DNA of 64,000 nucleotides from Chryseobacterium indologenes (GCA_002439165.1 DJTE01000003.1:99154-163153), one strand, 5' to 3'; counted from the first letter of the stretch, positions 25,462 to 34,230 are shown. Numbers and translations are program-made. Notes: generated by a model from the sequence alone, not told the origin.

Positions 25462-26073
25462 TTATGTCAAATCAAACCTCATTAAATCATCAAGATCTTT
25501 TAAAAGTGGATTTTTTTCGATAAATTTTTCAAATATTTTCTTTTTGGTGACAACTTCTACCTTAAGATTTTCGAAGTCTCTCTGGTAATCTACCTCAATA
25601 GCAAGATTTTGTACTTTTGTTTTGAAATGGTTGAAAAATTCTCCGCTGATCTTGTCAAACTCTGCTTTTGCAGAATCTGAAGGATATAAAACCCGGATCT
25701 GATTTTCACCTGATTTTACCAGTTTAAAAGTTTTTACAGCATTGAACACAAAGCTATCTGCGGCCTGAAGCTGCTTCAGCTTAAGTTTCCACTCCGTCTG
25801 CAGATCGGTATCGGTAAAATGGCTTTCGGGAAGACGATCTGTTTTTACTGCTATTGTTTCTTCAACGGTTGTTTTATCTTTATCTTCTTTATTGAGAAAT
25901 GAATTGATACTGAATCCTGAAACTGCACCCTGTCTTGATAAAGGCCTGGTTGTTTTTACAGCCGTTTCCTGTACGGCCTCCGCCTGAACTGATGGCTGTG
26001 GTTTTTCTTCTTTTTTCTCAGGTATTTTTTCCTGAATTTTCACTTCCTGTTTCTCATTGAGAAACGGAGCCAT
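25462..26073 (-). CDS. dnaX: DnaX tau-specific C-terminal part (reached by frameshift)
   Basis: A 203-residue open frame in the -1 frame relative to the upstream ATPase part. It begins with a Lys/Glu/Pro-rich linker (EKIPEKKEEKPQPS), followed by a compact domain (residues 85-203) of the type that lets tau bind the polymerase alpha subunit. The ATG at 26073 is internal. The natural product is most likely a fusion of about 566 residues made when ribosome or polymerase slips on the A11 run at 26083-26093. Independent translation or a sequencing error in the homopolymer are the alternatives. Confidence 0.75.
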   Translation of the reverse strand: MAPFLNEKQEVKIQEKIPEKKEEKPQPSVQAEAVQETAVKTTRPLSRQGAVSGFSINSFLNKEDKDKTTVEETIAVKTDRLPESHFTDTDLQTEWKLKLKQLQAADSFVFNAVKTFKLVKSGENQIRVLYPSDSAKAEFDKISGEFFNHFKTKVQNLAIEVDYQRDFENLKVEVVTKKKIFEKFIEKNPLLKDLDDLMRFDLT

Positions 26074-26075
26074 TA

Positions 26076-27161
26076 TCAGGAATTTTTTTTTTTAGTATCA
26101 CCTGAACCAGCGGTCAGGGAAGCCAGCTGCATCAGTGCAATTTCAACTGTAAGTCTCGGATTTTTGGAATTTTTGTAATTAATGTCCGCATGATTGCAGA
26201 TCTCAATACCGTCTATCAGCTGCTGGGCATTCCAATTCCGGCTTTGCTCAACAAACTTGACTTTCGTCTTCTCTCCTACTTCGATCAGATCGATGGTAGA
26301 GGTATTCTGAGCCATCATAAGGTCTCTGAAGTGATTTCCCAGGCCGGCAATAAAAATATGGGGATCAAAACCTTTTTTTACAATTTCATTGAAGGCAAAA
26401 AGAACTTCCGGAATTTTATTTTCTTTTGCCAGATCCACTATATTCAGGTACTGGTCGTAATCCAGAATATTAAGAACTTCGGCAGCTTTGGCTAAAGTAA
26501 TATTCTTTTGCGAAAATGTGGAAAGCCTGTCGAAAATGGAAAGCGCGTCTCTTAAGGCACCATCTGCTTTCTGGGCAATGAGATATAAGGCATCGTCTTC
26601 ATACTGAATACTTTCCTTCTGAGCGATATTTCTTAAATGGCCCTGGATATCCTCAATGGTGATTCTTTTAAAATCATAAATCTGGCAGCGCGACAGAATG
26701 GTAGGAATTATCTTATGCTTTTCTGTGGTAGCTAAGATAAAAATGGCATGTGCCGGCGGTTCTTCCAGTGTTTTAAGGAATGCATTGAAGGCTGCAGAAG
26801 ACAGCATATGTACCTCATCTATGATATAAACCTTATACTGCCCGACCTGAGGGGCAAAGCGTACCTGATCGATCAGCTCTCTGATGTCGTCCACAGAGTT
26901 GTTGGATGCCGCATCCAGCTCATAGATATTATAGGCAAAGCCGTCTTCTGAAACGGAGCCGTCCTTTTCATTGATTTTTCTTGCCAGAATTCTGGCGCAT
27001 GTAGTTTTCCCTACACCGCGGGGTCCGCAGAAAAGCAGGGCCTGAGCCAGCTGATTTTCTTCAATAGCGTGTTCTAAAGTATCTGTAATATGGGATTGCC
27101 CTACAACAGTATCAAACTGCTGGGGACGGTATTTTCTTGCAGATACGATAAAATTTTCCAT
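26076..27161 (-). CDS. dnaX: DNA polymerase III clamp loader subunit DnaX (gamma form)
   Basis: A 361-residue AAA+ ATPase that loads the sliding clamp. Visible motifs are the P-loop GPRGVGKT (46-53), Walker B VYIIDEVHML (111-120), sensor 1 ATTEKHKI and SRCQIYDF. The usual Cys4 zinc module between the P-loop and the ELDAASN motif is replaced by a short loop (NEKDGSVSEDGFAYN) without cysteines. The frame stops two codons after an A11 run, while the tau tail continues in the -1 frame. This gives a short gamma product and, after slippage, a long tau product. Confidence 0.9.
   Translation of the reverse strand: MENFIVSARKYRPQQFDTVVGQSHITDTLEHAIEENQLAQALLFCGPRGVGKTTCARILARKINEKDGSVSEDGFAYNIYELDAASNNSVDDIRELIDQVRFAPQVGQYKVYIIDEVHMLSSAAFNAFLKTLEEPPAHAIFILATTEKHKIIPTILSRCQIYDFKRITIEDIQGHLRNIAQKESIQYEDDALYLIAQKADGALRDALSIFDRLSTFSQKNITLAKAAEVLNILDYDQYLNIVDLAKENKIPEVLFAFNEIVKKGFDPHIFIAGLGNHFRDLMMAQNTSTIDLIEVGEKTKVKFVEQSRNWNAQQLIDGIEICNHADINYKNSKNPRLTVEIALMQLASLTAGSGDTKKKNS
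26083..26093 (-). promoter_or_regulatory. A11 slippery run in dnaX
   Basis: Eleven consecutive A on the coding (minus) strand, read as three AAA lysine codons plus AAT. A -1 ribosomal slip, or one extra A from polymerase stuttering, joins the ATPase frame to the tau tail; otherwise a TGA follows two codons later. Confidence 0.65.
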
Positions 27162-27262
27162 TGGCCAAAAATAAGAAATATAGTTCTAATCTGAAAATTT
27201 AAAGTTTTCAAATTATCAACAAAAACTTAATTTTGGTCAAATGAGAAAACTTTTAATCATCA

Positions 27263-27889
27263 TTATTTCTGGTAAGATAAATCAATCACTTCAATAATAG
27301 CATCTTCAATTGCTTTTCTTCCTTCTTCACTTTTCAGATCAATGCCACAGAATTTATTGGCATTATAACCTGTATACAGATTCAGATAGTATGCTCCGGA
27401 AACAAGCAGTGCCATAATAGCCCTTGTTCTGAGTGCTTTGTCGCCAAAGTAAGGATCAATGATATTTTCAAACAAAACTTCTCCTGCCTCTTCTCTCTGC
27501 TCAACCAATTTTCTCAGGATCGGCTTGCTTTCTGAAAGTTCCCAAAGAATAATCTTCTGCAGTTCTTTATTTTTTTTAAGGCTTTCAAATTGAGTAAGTA
27601 CGGCTTTTTTGGTAAGTTCTTTTCCTCCGTCGGAAAAATCCACATCCACGCTGTCCTGATTTACTTTGCTCCAGTAATCCTGTGATCTGATGTATTCATC
27701 AATAAGTTTATCAGTACTTCCAAAGTACTCATAGATGAGCTTTTTATCAAATCCTGCTACGGCAGCAATTTTACTAACTTTTAATCCTGAGTATCCTTTT
27801 ACTCTTAAGATTTTACCAACTGCGGCAAGCAGTTTCTGTTTGGTTTTTTCCTTATCCCTGATGGGACCTTGCACTACTTTTCTAGGCAT
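27263..27889 (-). CDS. TetR/AcrR family transcriptional regulator
   Basis: A 208-residue regulator. The N-terminal helix-turn-helix (TKQKLLAAVGKILRVKGYSGLKVSKIAAVAGFDKKLIYEYFG in key parts) matches TetR. The C-terminal ligand domain is variable and gives no hint of inducer. It starts 6 nt after the stop of the acyl-CoA:amino-acid transferase gene upstream, so the two are co-transcribed. It probably controls that lipid gene and itself. A palindrome at the likely transcription start (29181-29196) is a candidate operator. Confidence 0.88.
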   Translation of the reverse strand: MPRKVVQGPIRDKEKTKQKLLAAVGKILRVKGYSGLKVSKIAAVAGFDKKLIYEYFGSTDKLIDEYIRSQDYWSKVNQDSVDVDFSDGGKELTKKAVLTQFESLKKNKELQKIILWELSESKPILRKLVEQREEAGEVLFENIIDPYFGDKALRTRAIMALLVSGAYYLNLYTGYNANKFCGIDLKSEEGRKAIEDAIIEVIDLSYQK

Positions 27890-27895
27890 AATTTA

Positions 27896-29152
27896 TTATT
27901 TTTTTGCTATATGCAATTTTCTGTTGATAGCTTCAAATACATTTAAAGTTCTATCAAGATGTTCTTTTTCGTGTCTTGCGGTAACACTCATTCGGATACG
28001 GGCATCTTTTCTAGACACGGCAGGATAAATAATAGGATTGGTATAAATCCCGTTTTCCATAAGCAGTCGTCCTACATCTCCTGTTATGTGCGGATCTCCG
28101 ATTTTAACGGGAACCACTGCCGAGCAGGTAATTCCGGTATCCAATCCGAGGTCATCCAGTCCTTTTTTGAAATAATTGATATTATTCCAAAGCTTCTCTC
28201 TCCATTCGGGTTCTTCATCAATAAGCTCAATAGCTTTAATCGCGCCTGCCGAAGCCGGTGTTGCAGTTGCAGAAAATATCTGCTGACGGGACTGAAATTT
28301 AAGGAAAGTTACAATTTTTTTATTGGCTACCACATATCCTCCCAGATTTCCGAAAGTTTTACTCAAAGTCCCTGTCATAATGTCCACTTTATCCAGCATA
28401 TCTGTCAGTTCCAGTGTTCCTCTTCCGGTTTTCCCGAGGACACCGATCCCGTGAACATCATCCACCATCAGAAAGGCATTATATTTTTTCACAAGATCAT
28501 AAATTTCTCTGACATGTGCAATATCACCATCCTGGGAATACACACCATCGATTACGACAAGCTTTGTACGGTACAGATTCTCTGAAGTCTTCAAAATGTG
28601 TTCCAAATGTTCCAGATTGTTATGCTGAAATGTTTTTTTATTGGTAAAGGCACATCCTTCATGTACACTTGCATGTACCGCCATATCCAGAATAGCAAGA
28701 TCTTCACCTTTCAACAGACACTGCAGCATGGCGCTGTTTGCAGTATATCCTGTTGTAAACACAACGGCTTCATCGGCTTCTCTTCCGAAAAATTCAGCAA
28801 TTTTTTTCTCCAGCTGATAGTGGTAATCAAAATATCCGCCAATCAGAGGAGTTGCTCCTGTACCCGTTCCATATTTTTCAATTCCTTCAATAGCAGCTTT
28901 TTTTACCTTAGGATGCTGTGTAAACCCTAAATAATCACTTGAAACAAAACTTACATACTGTTTGTTCTGGTCTGCAATACTTACATTCAGTGTAGCATTG
29001 GTTCCTGTTGTATTTTTCAGCCTGTAATGCATACGTCCGTTGGATTTCATATAATCCAGAAAGTCGCTGAAGGCTTCTGCTCTTTGAAGAATATTAAAGT
29101 CAGGAATATTCTCAAAATCTTTAAAAGTTGCTGTAGTAAAATCGATACTCAT
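27896..29152 (-). CDS. Alpha-oxoamine synthase (serine palmitoyltransferase or cysteate acyltransferase type)
   Basis: A 418-residue PLP enzyme that condenses an amino acid with an acyl thioester and releases CO2. Family motifs are SSDYLGFTQHPKVKKAA, the Gly-rich GTGTGATPLIGG, DDVHGIGVLGKTGRG and the PLP-lysine segment TGTLSKTFGNLGG. Candidates are sphingolipid serine palmitoyltransferase and cysteate fatty-acyltransferase (capnine and sulfonolipid synthesis, known in Chryseobacterium). Glycine C-acetyltransferase or KAS III-like biotin synthesis are less likely because of the N-terminal extension (residues 1-45). Partner TetR gene follows. The exact amino-acid substrate cannot be settled from sequence alone. 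Confidence 0.85.
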   Translation of the reverse strand: MSIDFTTATFKDFENIPDFNILQRAEAFSDFLDYMKSNGRMHYRLKNTTGTNATLNVSIADQNKQYVSFVSSDYLGFTQHPKVKKAAIEGIEKYGTGTGATPLIGGYFDYHYQLEKKIAEFFGREADEAVVFTTGYTANSAMLQCLLKGEDLAILDMAVHASVHEGCAFTNKKTFQHNNLEHLEHILKTSENLYRTKLVVIDGVYSQDGDIAHVREIYDLVKKYNAFLMVDDVHGIGVLGKTGRGTLELTDMLDKVDIMTGTLSKTFGNLGGYVVANKKIVTFLKFQSRQQIFSATATPASAGAIKAIELIDEEPEWREKLWNNINYFKKGLDDLGLDTGITCSAVVPVKIGDPHITGDVGRLLMENGIYTNPIIYPAVSRKDARIRMSVTARHEKEHLDRTLNVFEAINRKLHIAKK

Positions 29153-29180
29153 CCTTAATGTTGTTTATATTATGTATTAG

Positions 29181-29196
29181 TTGTTTGAATAAACAA
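29181..29196. promoter_or_regulatory. Candidate TetR operator
   Basis: TTGTTT-GAAT-AAACAA is a perfect 6-bp dyad with a 4-bp centre. It overlaps the end of the -7 box and the expected start site of the operon that ends with a TetR gene. Confidence 0.45.
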
Positions 29197-29201
29197 ATAT
29201 A
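29194..29201 (-). promoter_or_regulatory. -7 promoter element of the oxoamine synthase-TetR operon
   Basis: TATATTTG on the minus strand is an exact TAnnTTTG match, 41 nt before the ATG. Confidence 0.6.
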
Positions 29202-29475
29202 TGATTAATAAATTTTGTTAAATTTCCACTTCTTCATTAAAATTATAAACATTTGAAAATTTTTTGTTTAATCTCTGACAATCAAATAATTTATTTTTTA
29301 TTAAATAACTCACTACTTGTTTTAATGATGTGACTCACTTTTTAAAAACCTAAATTAACAAAAAAAAGATAAGCATAAAACACTATAAATAAAGAAACAA
29401 TAAAAAAAGACGAATATTTATCACAATCGTCTCATTTATAAAATATTATTTTTAATATTTTTTCCCTAAAAGATG

Positions 29476-29517
29476 AAAAAAGCGGAAAAACCCTGTGTAT
29501 AGGATGTTTTCCGCTTT
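29476..29517 (-). terminator. Terminator of the AraC-type regulator gene
   Basis: An 11-bp stem (AAAGCGGAAAA / TTTTCCGCTTT) with a 17-nt loop and a T-run on the minus strand, 27 nt after the stop. Confidence 0.8.
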
Positions 29518-29543
29518 CCCAAAATCGTTGAAGTATTCTGTTT

Positions 29544-29915
29544 TTATATCAGATGCCCGTTTATTTTTCTAAAATTTCCCGGGGTGATCCCTGTCATTTT
29601 TTTGAAGAATTTAGAAAAATTGGACGGATCATAGGTAAGAATCCCGGCAATCTCGGCAATGGATTTATCGGAGCTGCAGAGCATTGTTTTGGCGGCTTCT
29701 ATAATTTTTTCATCATAGAAATAGCAGGGATGTTTTCCTTTTTCCTTTTTTATGGTATCGGTAAGATGGGTATGGGAAACGGCAAGTTTCCCTGCAATTT
29801 CATTTACTTCCATAAATTCCGGAACTATTCCTTCGATAACTTCCCGGATGTGTTTATCCAGAAAACTAAAATACTGACTCGTGATTTCTTCGCTTCTTCT
29901 CATTTTGCTCATCAA
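29544..29915 (-). CDS. AraC-type helix-turn-helix regulator, DNA-binding domain only
   Basis: A 123-residue protein consisting almost entirely of the double helix-turn-helix AraC domain, about 35-120. The signature is IAEIAGILTYDPSNFSKFFKKMTGITPGNFRK in its key parts. There is no sensory domain, so activity may depend on expression level. The first helix-turn-helix is VNEIAGKLAVSHTHLTDTIKKEKG. The start could be either of two adjacent ATGs or the ATG five codons in. Targets are unknown. Confidence 0.82.
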   Translation of the reverse strand: MMSKMRRSEEITSQYFSFLDKHIREVIEGIVPEFMEVNEIAGKLAVSHTHLTDTIKKEKGKHPCYFYDEKIIEAAKTMLCSSDKSIAEIAGILTYDPSNFSKFFKKMTGITPGNFRKINGHLI

Positions 29916-30793
29916 TATGTTTACAGACTATACCTCTCTAAAATTAAAGATAATAATAAAAAGAGAGATGGTGAACTTTTTGGAACCGGGATAAAAACAG
30001 AAACGGAGCGTAATTTATTTTATGACAGCCATCTGCTGCAAAGGTTTTCAGGAAAGCTGCCGATCAAAAAATGTGGAATATACGGACAGGATATATGATT
30101 TATAATGGGTAAGCTGAAAACGAAAATAATCTTCTTACGAAAATTTTATCTCATTTTACTCTCTTTACAGGGAGATAAAACTCATGTCAAAAATAGTTCT
30201 GCCGTGGCGGTTAATATGTATATTTTTATTAATTTTACATGTTTAACTAAAAACTCTTCAACCAAAACACAATAAAATAGAAATATTTAATGAAAAAAGA
30301 TGCATTCAGTAATTCCCATACTTAAAAAACTTTGGCTTGTATAATGACTATTATTAACAAATTTCCGTGCTGATCACACGGGAAACATAGATCATTTATG
30401 TATTTAAAGGCCTGGACATTGTTTTCTGTAATATTGTTTGCAAATATTTACAGGCAGCGTCATATTTCTTCGCGGTACAGTACAGACAGCGGATTTTTGC
30501 CGGGCAAAGCAAAATTTCCTGTCCTGAACATACGTGTATTTAACCGGATATTTGCTGACAATAGCCTTACCCCCTTTAAAACAGGGCAAGAATTTGCCAT
30601 AATAACCACCTATACGGAAATGTCTGAAAAGCAAACTGCCGGAAATACCGGACTTTATAATGATGCAGAGCATCATGCCTCCGGTTGCAAAAACTGTAAA
30701 AGGAAACAACCTGCTCTGTTTCCATCGGTTTCTGTTTCAGAACTCCTTAAAAGGAATTATCATTGAAATAACTCTTATTAAAGCTAACATTAT
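29916..30793. other. Long intergenic region, no supported gene
   Basis: Two overlapping opposite frames (about 30398-30766) lack family features and are not called. The clearest structure is a 9-bp inverted repeat TTTTATCTC / GAGATAAAA (30144-30152 and 30172-30180). TTTGGCTTGTATAATGA (30331-30347) faintly resembles a -24/-12 promoter but lacks the -12 block. Confidence 0.45.
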
Positions 30794-31405
30794 ATGAATG
30801 AAAGAATTTTAATTGCTGACGACCATTATGTAGTAAGAGCCGGAACTGCTTTGGTACTGGAGTCTGCTTATCCGAATCTTAGAATTGATTTTGCTGAAAA
30901 TTATGAACAGGTAAAGGAACAACTGGCTTCCCAACAGTATGATCTGCTTCTTCTGGATATTGACATGCCCGGAACTCAGTATAAGAGAATGATTTCTGAG
31001 CTTAAAGGCATACAGGAAAGTCTCAGAATTCTTGTATTTTCCGGATACGACAAAGATGTTGCCATTCAGTATATCAGAGAAGGTGCGGAAGGCTATCTCA
31101 GTAAACAGAGCAGCGAAGAAGAGATCCGGGAAGCAGTAAGATCTGTCATAGAAAAAGGTTATCATTATCCCGCCGAACTGATTGGCCTGATCATTCAAAA
31201 TAAAAAAAGCAATCCTGTGGAAAAGCTGTCATCACGGGAATATGAAATTTTCAAACTGCTGGCAGACGGATACGGAAATCTGGAAATCTCCAATAAGCTG
31301 CACATCCAGATGTCTACTGTAAGTACGTATAAAAAAAGGATTTTCAAAAAACTGAATATTTCCAATATTGCCGAACTGATCAAAGTTCATGAAACGATGC
31401 ACTAA
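30794..31405 (+). CDS. Orphan LuxR/NarL-type response regulator
   Basis: A 203-residue two-domain regulator. The receiver domain (1-120) has the acidic pair D9-D10 and phosphoacceptor D55 (LLLLDIDMPG). The LuxR-type helix-turn-helix (140-203) shows SSREYEIFKLLADGYGNLEISNKLHIQMSTVSTYKKRIFKKL in its key parts. It is cytoplasmic and activates or represses transcription when phosphorylated. No histidine kinase gene is nearby, so the partner is encoded elsewhere. It is followed 190 bp later by an MFS exporter gene on the same strand, which may be a target. Confidence 0.92.
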   Translation: MNERILIADDHYVVRAGTALVLESAYPNLRIDFAENYEQVKEQLASQQYDLLLLDIDMPGTQYKRMISELKGIQESLRILVFSGYDKDVAIQYIREGAEGYLSKQSSEEEIREAVRSVIEKGYHYPAELIGLIIQNKKSNPVEKLSSREYEIFKLLADGYGNLEISNKLHIQMSTVSTYKKRIFKKLNISNIAELIKVHETMH

Positions 31406-31596
31406 TCCTGTCCGGCAGTATGCTTCAGTGTTTGTATGGCCAGATAAAACCGTCCGGCCATGCAGCGACACCTCTCTGAATGTTCCGAACTATCTGTTTT
31501 ATCCGGTAATATGTTTTTTTAATCAAAAAAATATCAGGAACTTCGCAGAATCTTTATTTCATTATAAAAACCGCGTGTTTTTAATTCCAAAAGATC

Positions 31597-32787
31597 ATGA
31601 ATTCATCTGAAAAAGCAGAAAAAGGCAGTTCCCGGTTCCGGTATATAAAACTTTGTATCTTCTTCTCGGGGCTTTCTGTATTTGCCCAGCTTTATCTTTT
31701 TCAGCCTTTGCTTCCTATGGTTGCGGAATATTTTAAAACCACAGCCGGGGACAGTTCCCTCCTTGTATCTTCATCCACGATAGGAATGGCGGCAGGTCTG
31801 CTTTTTTTTGCTTTTAGGGCAGACAGCTACTCAAGAAAGAATCTTATGATCTTTTCGCTGATCTCTTCTGCCCTTCTTACTATTGTTTCTGCCTGGATTC
31901 CCAGTCTCAGCATCCTTATTGCAGCCGGACTACTGAAGGGCTTTGTCGTATCGGGAGTTTCTTCGGTTGCGCTGGCCTATCTCACAGAAGAAGTACATGC
32001 ATCGGCAGTAGCCCTGGCAATCAGTATGTATCTCAGCGGTAACACCATCGGAGGAATGAGCGGAAGAATACTGGCGACTATTTTTGCAGGGGAATTCGGG
32101 TGGAGAAACGCTGTACTTCTTATTGGAGCAGAAAGCCTGATCCTGGGGCTGATATTCTGGAGGTTATTTCCTGAATCCAGGTCTTTCAATCCTCAAAAAA
32201 CGGATTACTCACTGAAAATCAAGCAAATGAAAAGGTTTTTTGCTGATCCGTATATGCTCCATTTATACTGTATCGCGGCTTTGCTGATGGGTACTTTTGT
32301 AAGTGTATACAATTACCTGAGCTTCAGACTGGAAGGAAAGCCGTTTTACCTGAATCATTTTGTCATCGCTTTTATATTTTTAATGTATATTTTCGGGGTC
32401 TTCGGAACAATGCTGACCAGCAGACTTTCAAAGCGCCTGGATTCTGTTCTTATTCTGAAAGGTTCTGTTCTCTGTATGCTTTCGGGAGCCGTACTGCTGT
32501 TATCCGAAAATATATATGTGGTTATTTTTGGTCTGGGCATGTTTACGCTTGCCTTTTTTGCCGCCCATACAATGGCAAGCCAGATGACTGCCCTGCGTGC
32601 GAAACGCGGAAAATCTTCTGCAACATCCATTTACTGGCTTTTTTATTATTCCGGCTCCAGTATTCTGGGAAGCGGAACGGGATACCTTCTCCATGCTTTT
32701 TCCTGGAATGTTTTCATCGGGATTATTGTTTTTGCGACAGTGGTTTCATTTCTTCTGGCTTCCGCGAACAGATATTCCAAAGCCTGA
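31597..32787 (+). CDS. MFS transporter, YnfM/AraJ-type exporter
   Basis: A 396-residue inner-membrane protein with about 12 hydrophobic segments. The A-like loop motif of the major facilitator family lies after helix 2 (FRADSYSRKNLMI). The overall pattern (VSSSTIGMAAGLLFFAF, LAYLTEEVH, GNTIGGMSGRILA) matches the YnfM group of drug and sugar efflux permeases. The substrate is unknown. Probably proton-driven export of a small molecule. Confidence 0.88.
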   Translation: MNSSEKAEKGSSRFRYIKLCIFFSGLSVFAQLYLFQPLLPMVAEYFKTTAGDSSLLVSSSTIGMAAGLLFFAFRADSYSRKNLMIFSLISSALLTIVSAWIPSLSILIAAGLLKGFVVSGVSSVALAYLTEEVHASAVALAISMYLSGNTIGGMSGRILATIFAGEFGWRNAVLLIGAESLILGLIFWRLFPESRSFNPQKTDYSLKIKQMKRFFADPYMLHLYCIAALLMGTFVSVYNYLSFRLEGKPFYLNHFVIAFIFLMYIFGVFGTMLTSRLSKRLDSVLILKGSVLCMLSGAVLLLSENIYVVIFGLGMFTLAFFAAHTMASQMTALRAKRGKSSATSIYWLFYYSGSSILGSGTGYLLHAFSWNVFIGIIVFATVVSFLLASANRYSKA

Positions 32788-32989
32788 CAACAGATACCAC
32801 ATGCGTACCACATTTCCGTTTTTCCTGATAGCGCTTTTTTATAAGCAGAAGGCCTGTTTTAATATATAATTAAAAATTGCGGCACAAAAATTAACAAAAC
32901 ATTCACTAAAAGGGGGCTTGTCAATCCAATGCAAGGCATAGTATTTGCACTGGTATCTGAACATTTCCACCATCAAAATCCAGAGTATC

Positions 32990-33406
32990 ATGAATGTAGC
33001 AGATCTTAAAATTAAAAATTTAGTTGAGTACAAAAATCAGATTTATACCATTACCGAAATCTTCCAGAATATCAATCATGATTATTTTGTAAAAATTGAA
33101 AACAGTTTTCAAAGTATTTCTGTTCCGGCCAGTTCTATCCAACCAATTAAAATAACTGAGGAATGGCTTGAAAAATTCGGGTTTTCGTGTACTTACAGTT
33201 CTGAACAGAGAATCCGGTATGAAAGACCTGAACAGTTTATAAAATATGATATTGATCTCGGCTCCAAAAAGTTTCTTGAAGGACTCAAGATTTACGGTAA
33301 TTCAATTAAATGCCGGTATATTCATGAATTTCAGAATATATTTTCCTGCCTTTTCGGTAAAGAACCGGTTTCTTCCGGCTTTGGGCTGCTGAAGGCAGAA
33401 TCTTAA
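32990..33406 (+). CDS. Hypothetical protein, 138 aa
   Basis: A small soluble protein beginning MNVADLKIKNLVEYKNQIYTITEI, a beta-rich start of the sort seen in small mobile-element or regulatory proteins of Bacteroidota. No catalytic motif is visible. The ATG at 32990 is preferred over one at 32945 because the conserved-looking domain begins there and a TAGTATTTG box (32939-32947) would otherwise overlap the leader. A clear terminator follows. Function unknown. Confidence 0.68.
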   Translation: MNVADLKIKNLVEYKNQIYTITEIFQNINHDYFVKIENSFQSISVPASSIQPIKITEEWLEKFGFSCTYSSEQRIRYERPEQFIKYDIDLGSKKFLEGLKIYGNSIKCRYIHEFQNIFSCLFGKEPVSSGFGLLKAES

Positions 33407-33433
33407 CCTGTTCTGAATTTTATTTAAACCATA

Positions 33434-33467
33434 AAGATCCTTAATATTCTAAGGATCTTACTTTTTT
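33434..33467 (+). terminator. Rho-independent terminator
   Basis: A 10-bp stem (AAGATCCTTA / TAAGGATCTT) with a 6-nt loop and then seven T, 28 nt after the preceding stop. Confidence 0.9.
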
Positions 33468-33549
33468 TAATGGTTTAAAATATTTCTTTTATTTTAATCA
33501 GGTCTTTAATTTTTCAAAATCAATTTTTCCAATCCTGCTAACGGATCAT

Positions 33550-34218
33550 TTAAGTGGAGTGAATTCTATCTCTATAAACTGATGTACGGCAGAAGCTGCT
33601 TATCCCGTTGATTTTGCGGGATGGAGCGAAATGAGTTTCGGCGAAAGAGTTATTCTGCCTGCTTTTTATCTGTTTTACAGGGTTTGATATGGACTCTTTC
33701 TTTTTCTTTTCAGTTTGCCCGGCAGCCTGTTTCTGAAGACGTTTCTTCAAAGCATCTTCACGTCTTTTTTTACGGTATTCCCAGGGTGAAACTGCTTTTT
33801 TATCCTGCCACAAACCCAGTTTCTGAGCTTTTGCCGAATCCTGTATTTTTCCCAGCAGCCTGTCTTTGGAATAGGCCTGATACCACCAGCCGTAACCTGC
33901 TCTGATAATCTCTGCCGAAAGGTACTTTCCGTTATCGTAATATACTCTGGCTATGCTTCGCCCATAACGGTCTGTACTGGTTTCGGTAAAAGTAATTTTT
34001 TTGGCAAAAACCTGGTCTGAGGTAAACTGCCTGGCATTTTTCCCAAACGGCTGCTTATTTTCAGGGCAGTCTACTTCTGCCAGCCTGAGTTTCTTCTGAA
34101 TATTTCCGTCTAATAAAACTGTGATGGTGTCACCATCTGAAATTCCGATTACCTTTGCCGCCGTCTGTGAGAAAAGAGAAAGAGGAAAGCATAAACAGGC
34201 ATAGAAAATTATTCTCAT
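33550..34218 (-). CDS. Secreted thermonuclease-family nuclease
   Basis: A 222-residue exported protein with a signal peptide (MRIIFYACLCFPLSLFSQ) and a staphylococcal-nuclease (SNase) fold, about 20-140. Active-site pieces are DGDTITVLL, LRLAEVDCPE (catalytic Arg and Asp region) and DRYGRSIARVY. Ca2+-dependent cleavage of DNA and RNA outside the cell is expected. A Lys-rich segment (150-185) follows. The last 33 residues (from NSFAETHFAPSRK) look unlike the family and may be read-through into intergenic repeat sequence after loss of the original stop. The -7 box lies 5 nt before the ATG, so the mRNA is likely leaderless. Confidence 0.88.
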   Translation of the reverse strand: MRIIFYACLCFPLSLFSQTAAKVIGISDGDTITVLLDGNIQKKLRLAEVDCPENKQPFGKNARQFTSDQVFAKKITFTETSTDRYGRSIARVYYDNGKYLSAEIIRAGYGWWYQAYSKDRLLGKIQDSAKAQKLGLWQDKKAVSPWEYRKKRREDALKKRLQKQAAGQTEKKKKESISNPVKQIKSRQNNSFAETHFAPSRKINGISSFCRTSVYRDRIHST

Positions 34219-34222
34219 GAAA

Positions 34223-34230
34223 CAAAACTA
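34223..34230 (-). promoter_or_regulatory. -7 promoter element of the thermonuclease gene
   Basis: TAGTTTTG on the minus strand (exact TAnnTTTG) with TTG 18 nt upstream (34249-34251). It ends 4 nt before the start codon. Confidence 0.55.

Larger units (their letters stand above)
29153..29543. other. Regulatory intergenic region
   Basis: It holds the promoter and candidate operator of the oxoamine synthase operon (29181-29201) and the terminator of the AraC-type gene (29476-29517). The remainder is AT-rich with no gene seen. Confidence 0.5.

Noticed and set aside
30325..30350. TTTGGCTTGTATAATGACTA as a sigma-54 promoter
   Set aside because: The -24 block is partial and there is no TTGC/TTGT block at the required distance.
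30398..30766. 122-codon plus-strand frame (and 101-codon minus frame over the same DNA)
   Set aside because: Two opposite frames compete, neither has recognisable domains or a promoter, and composition is not protein-like.
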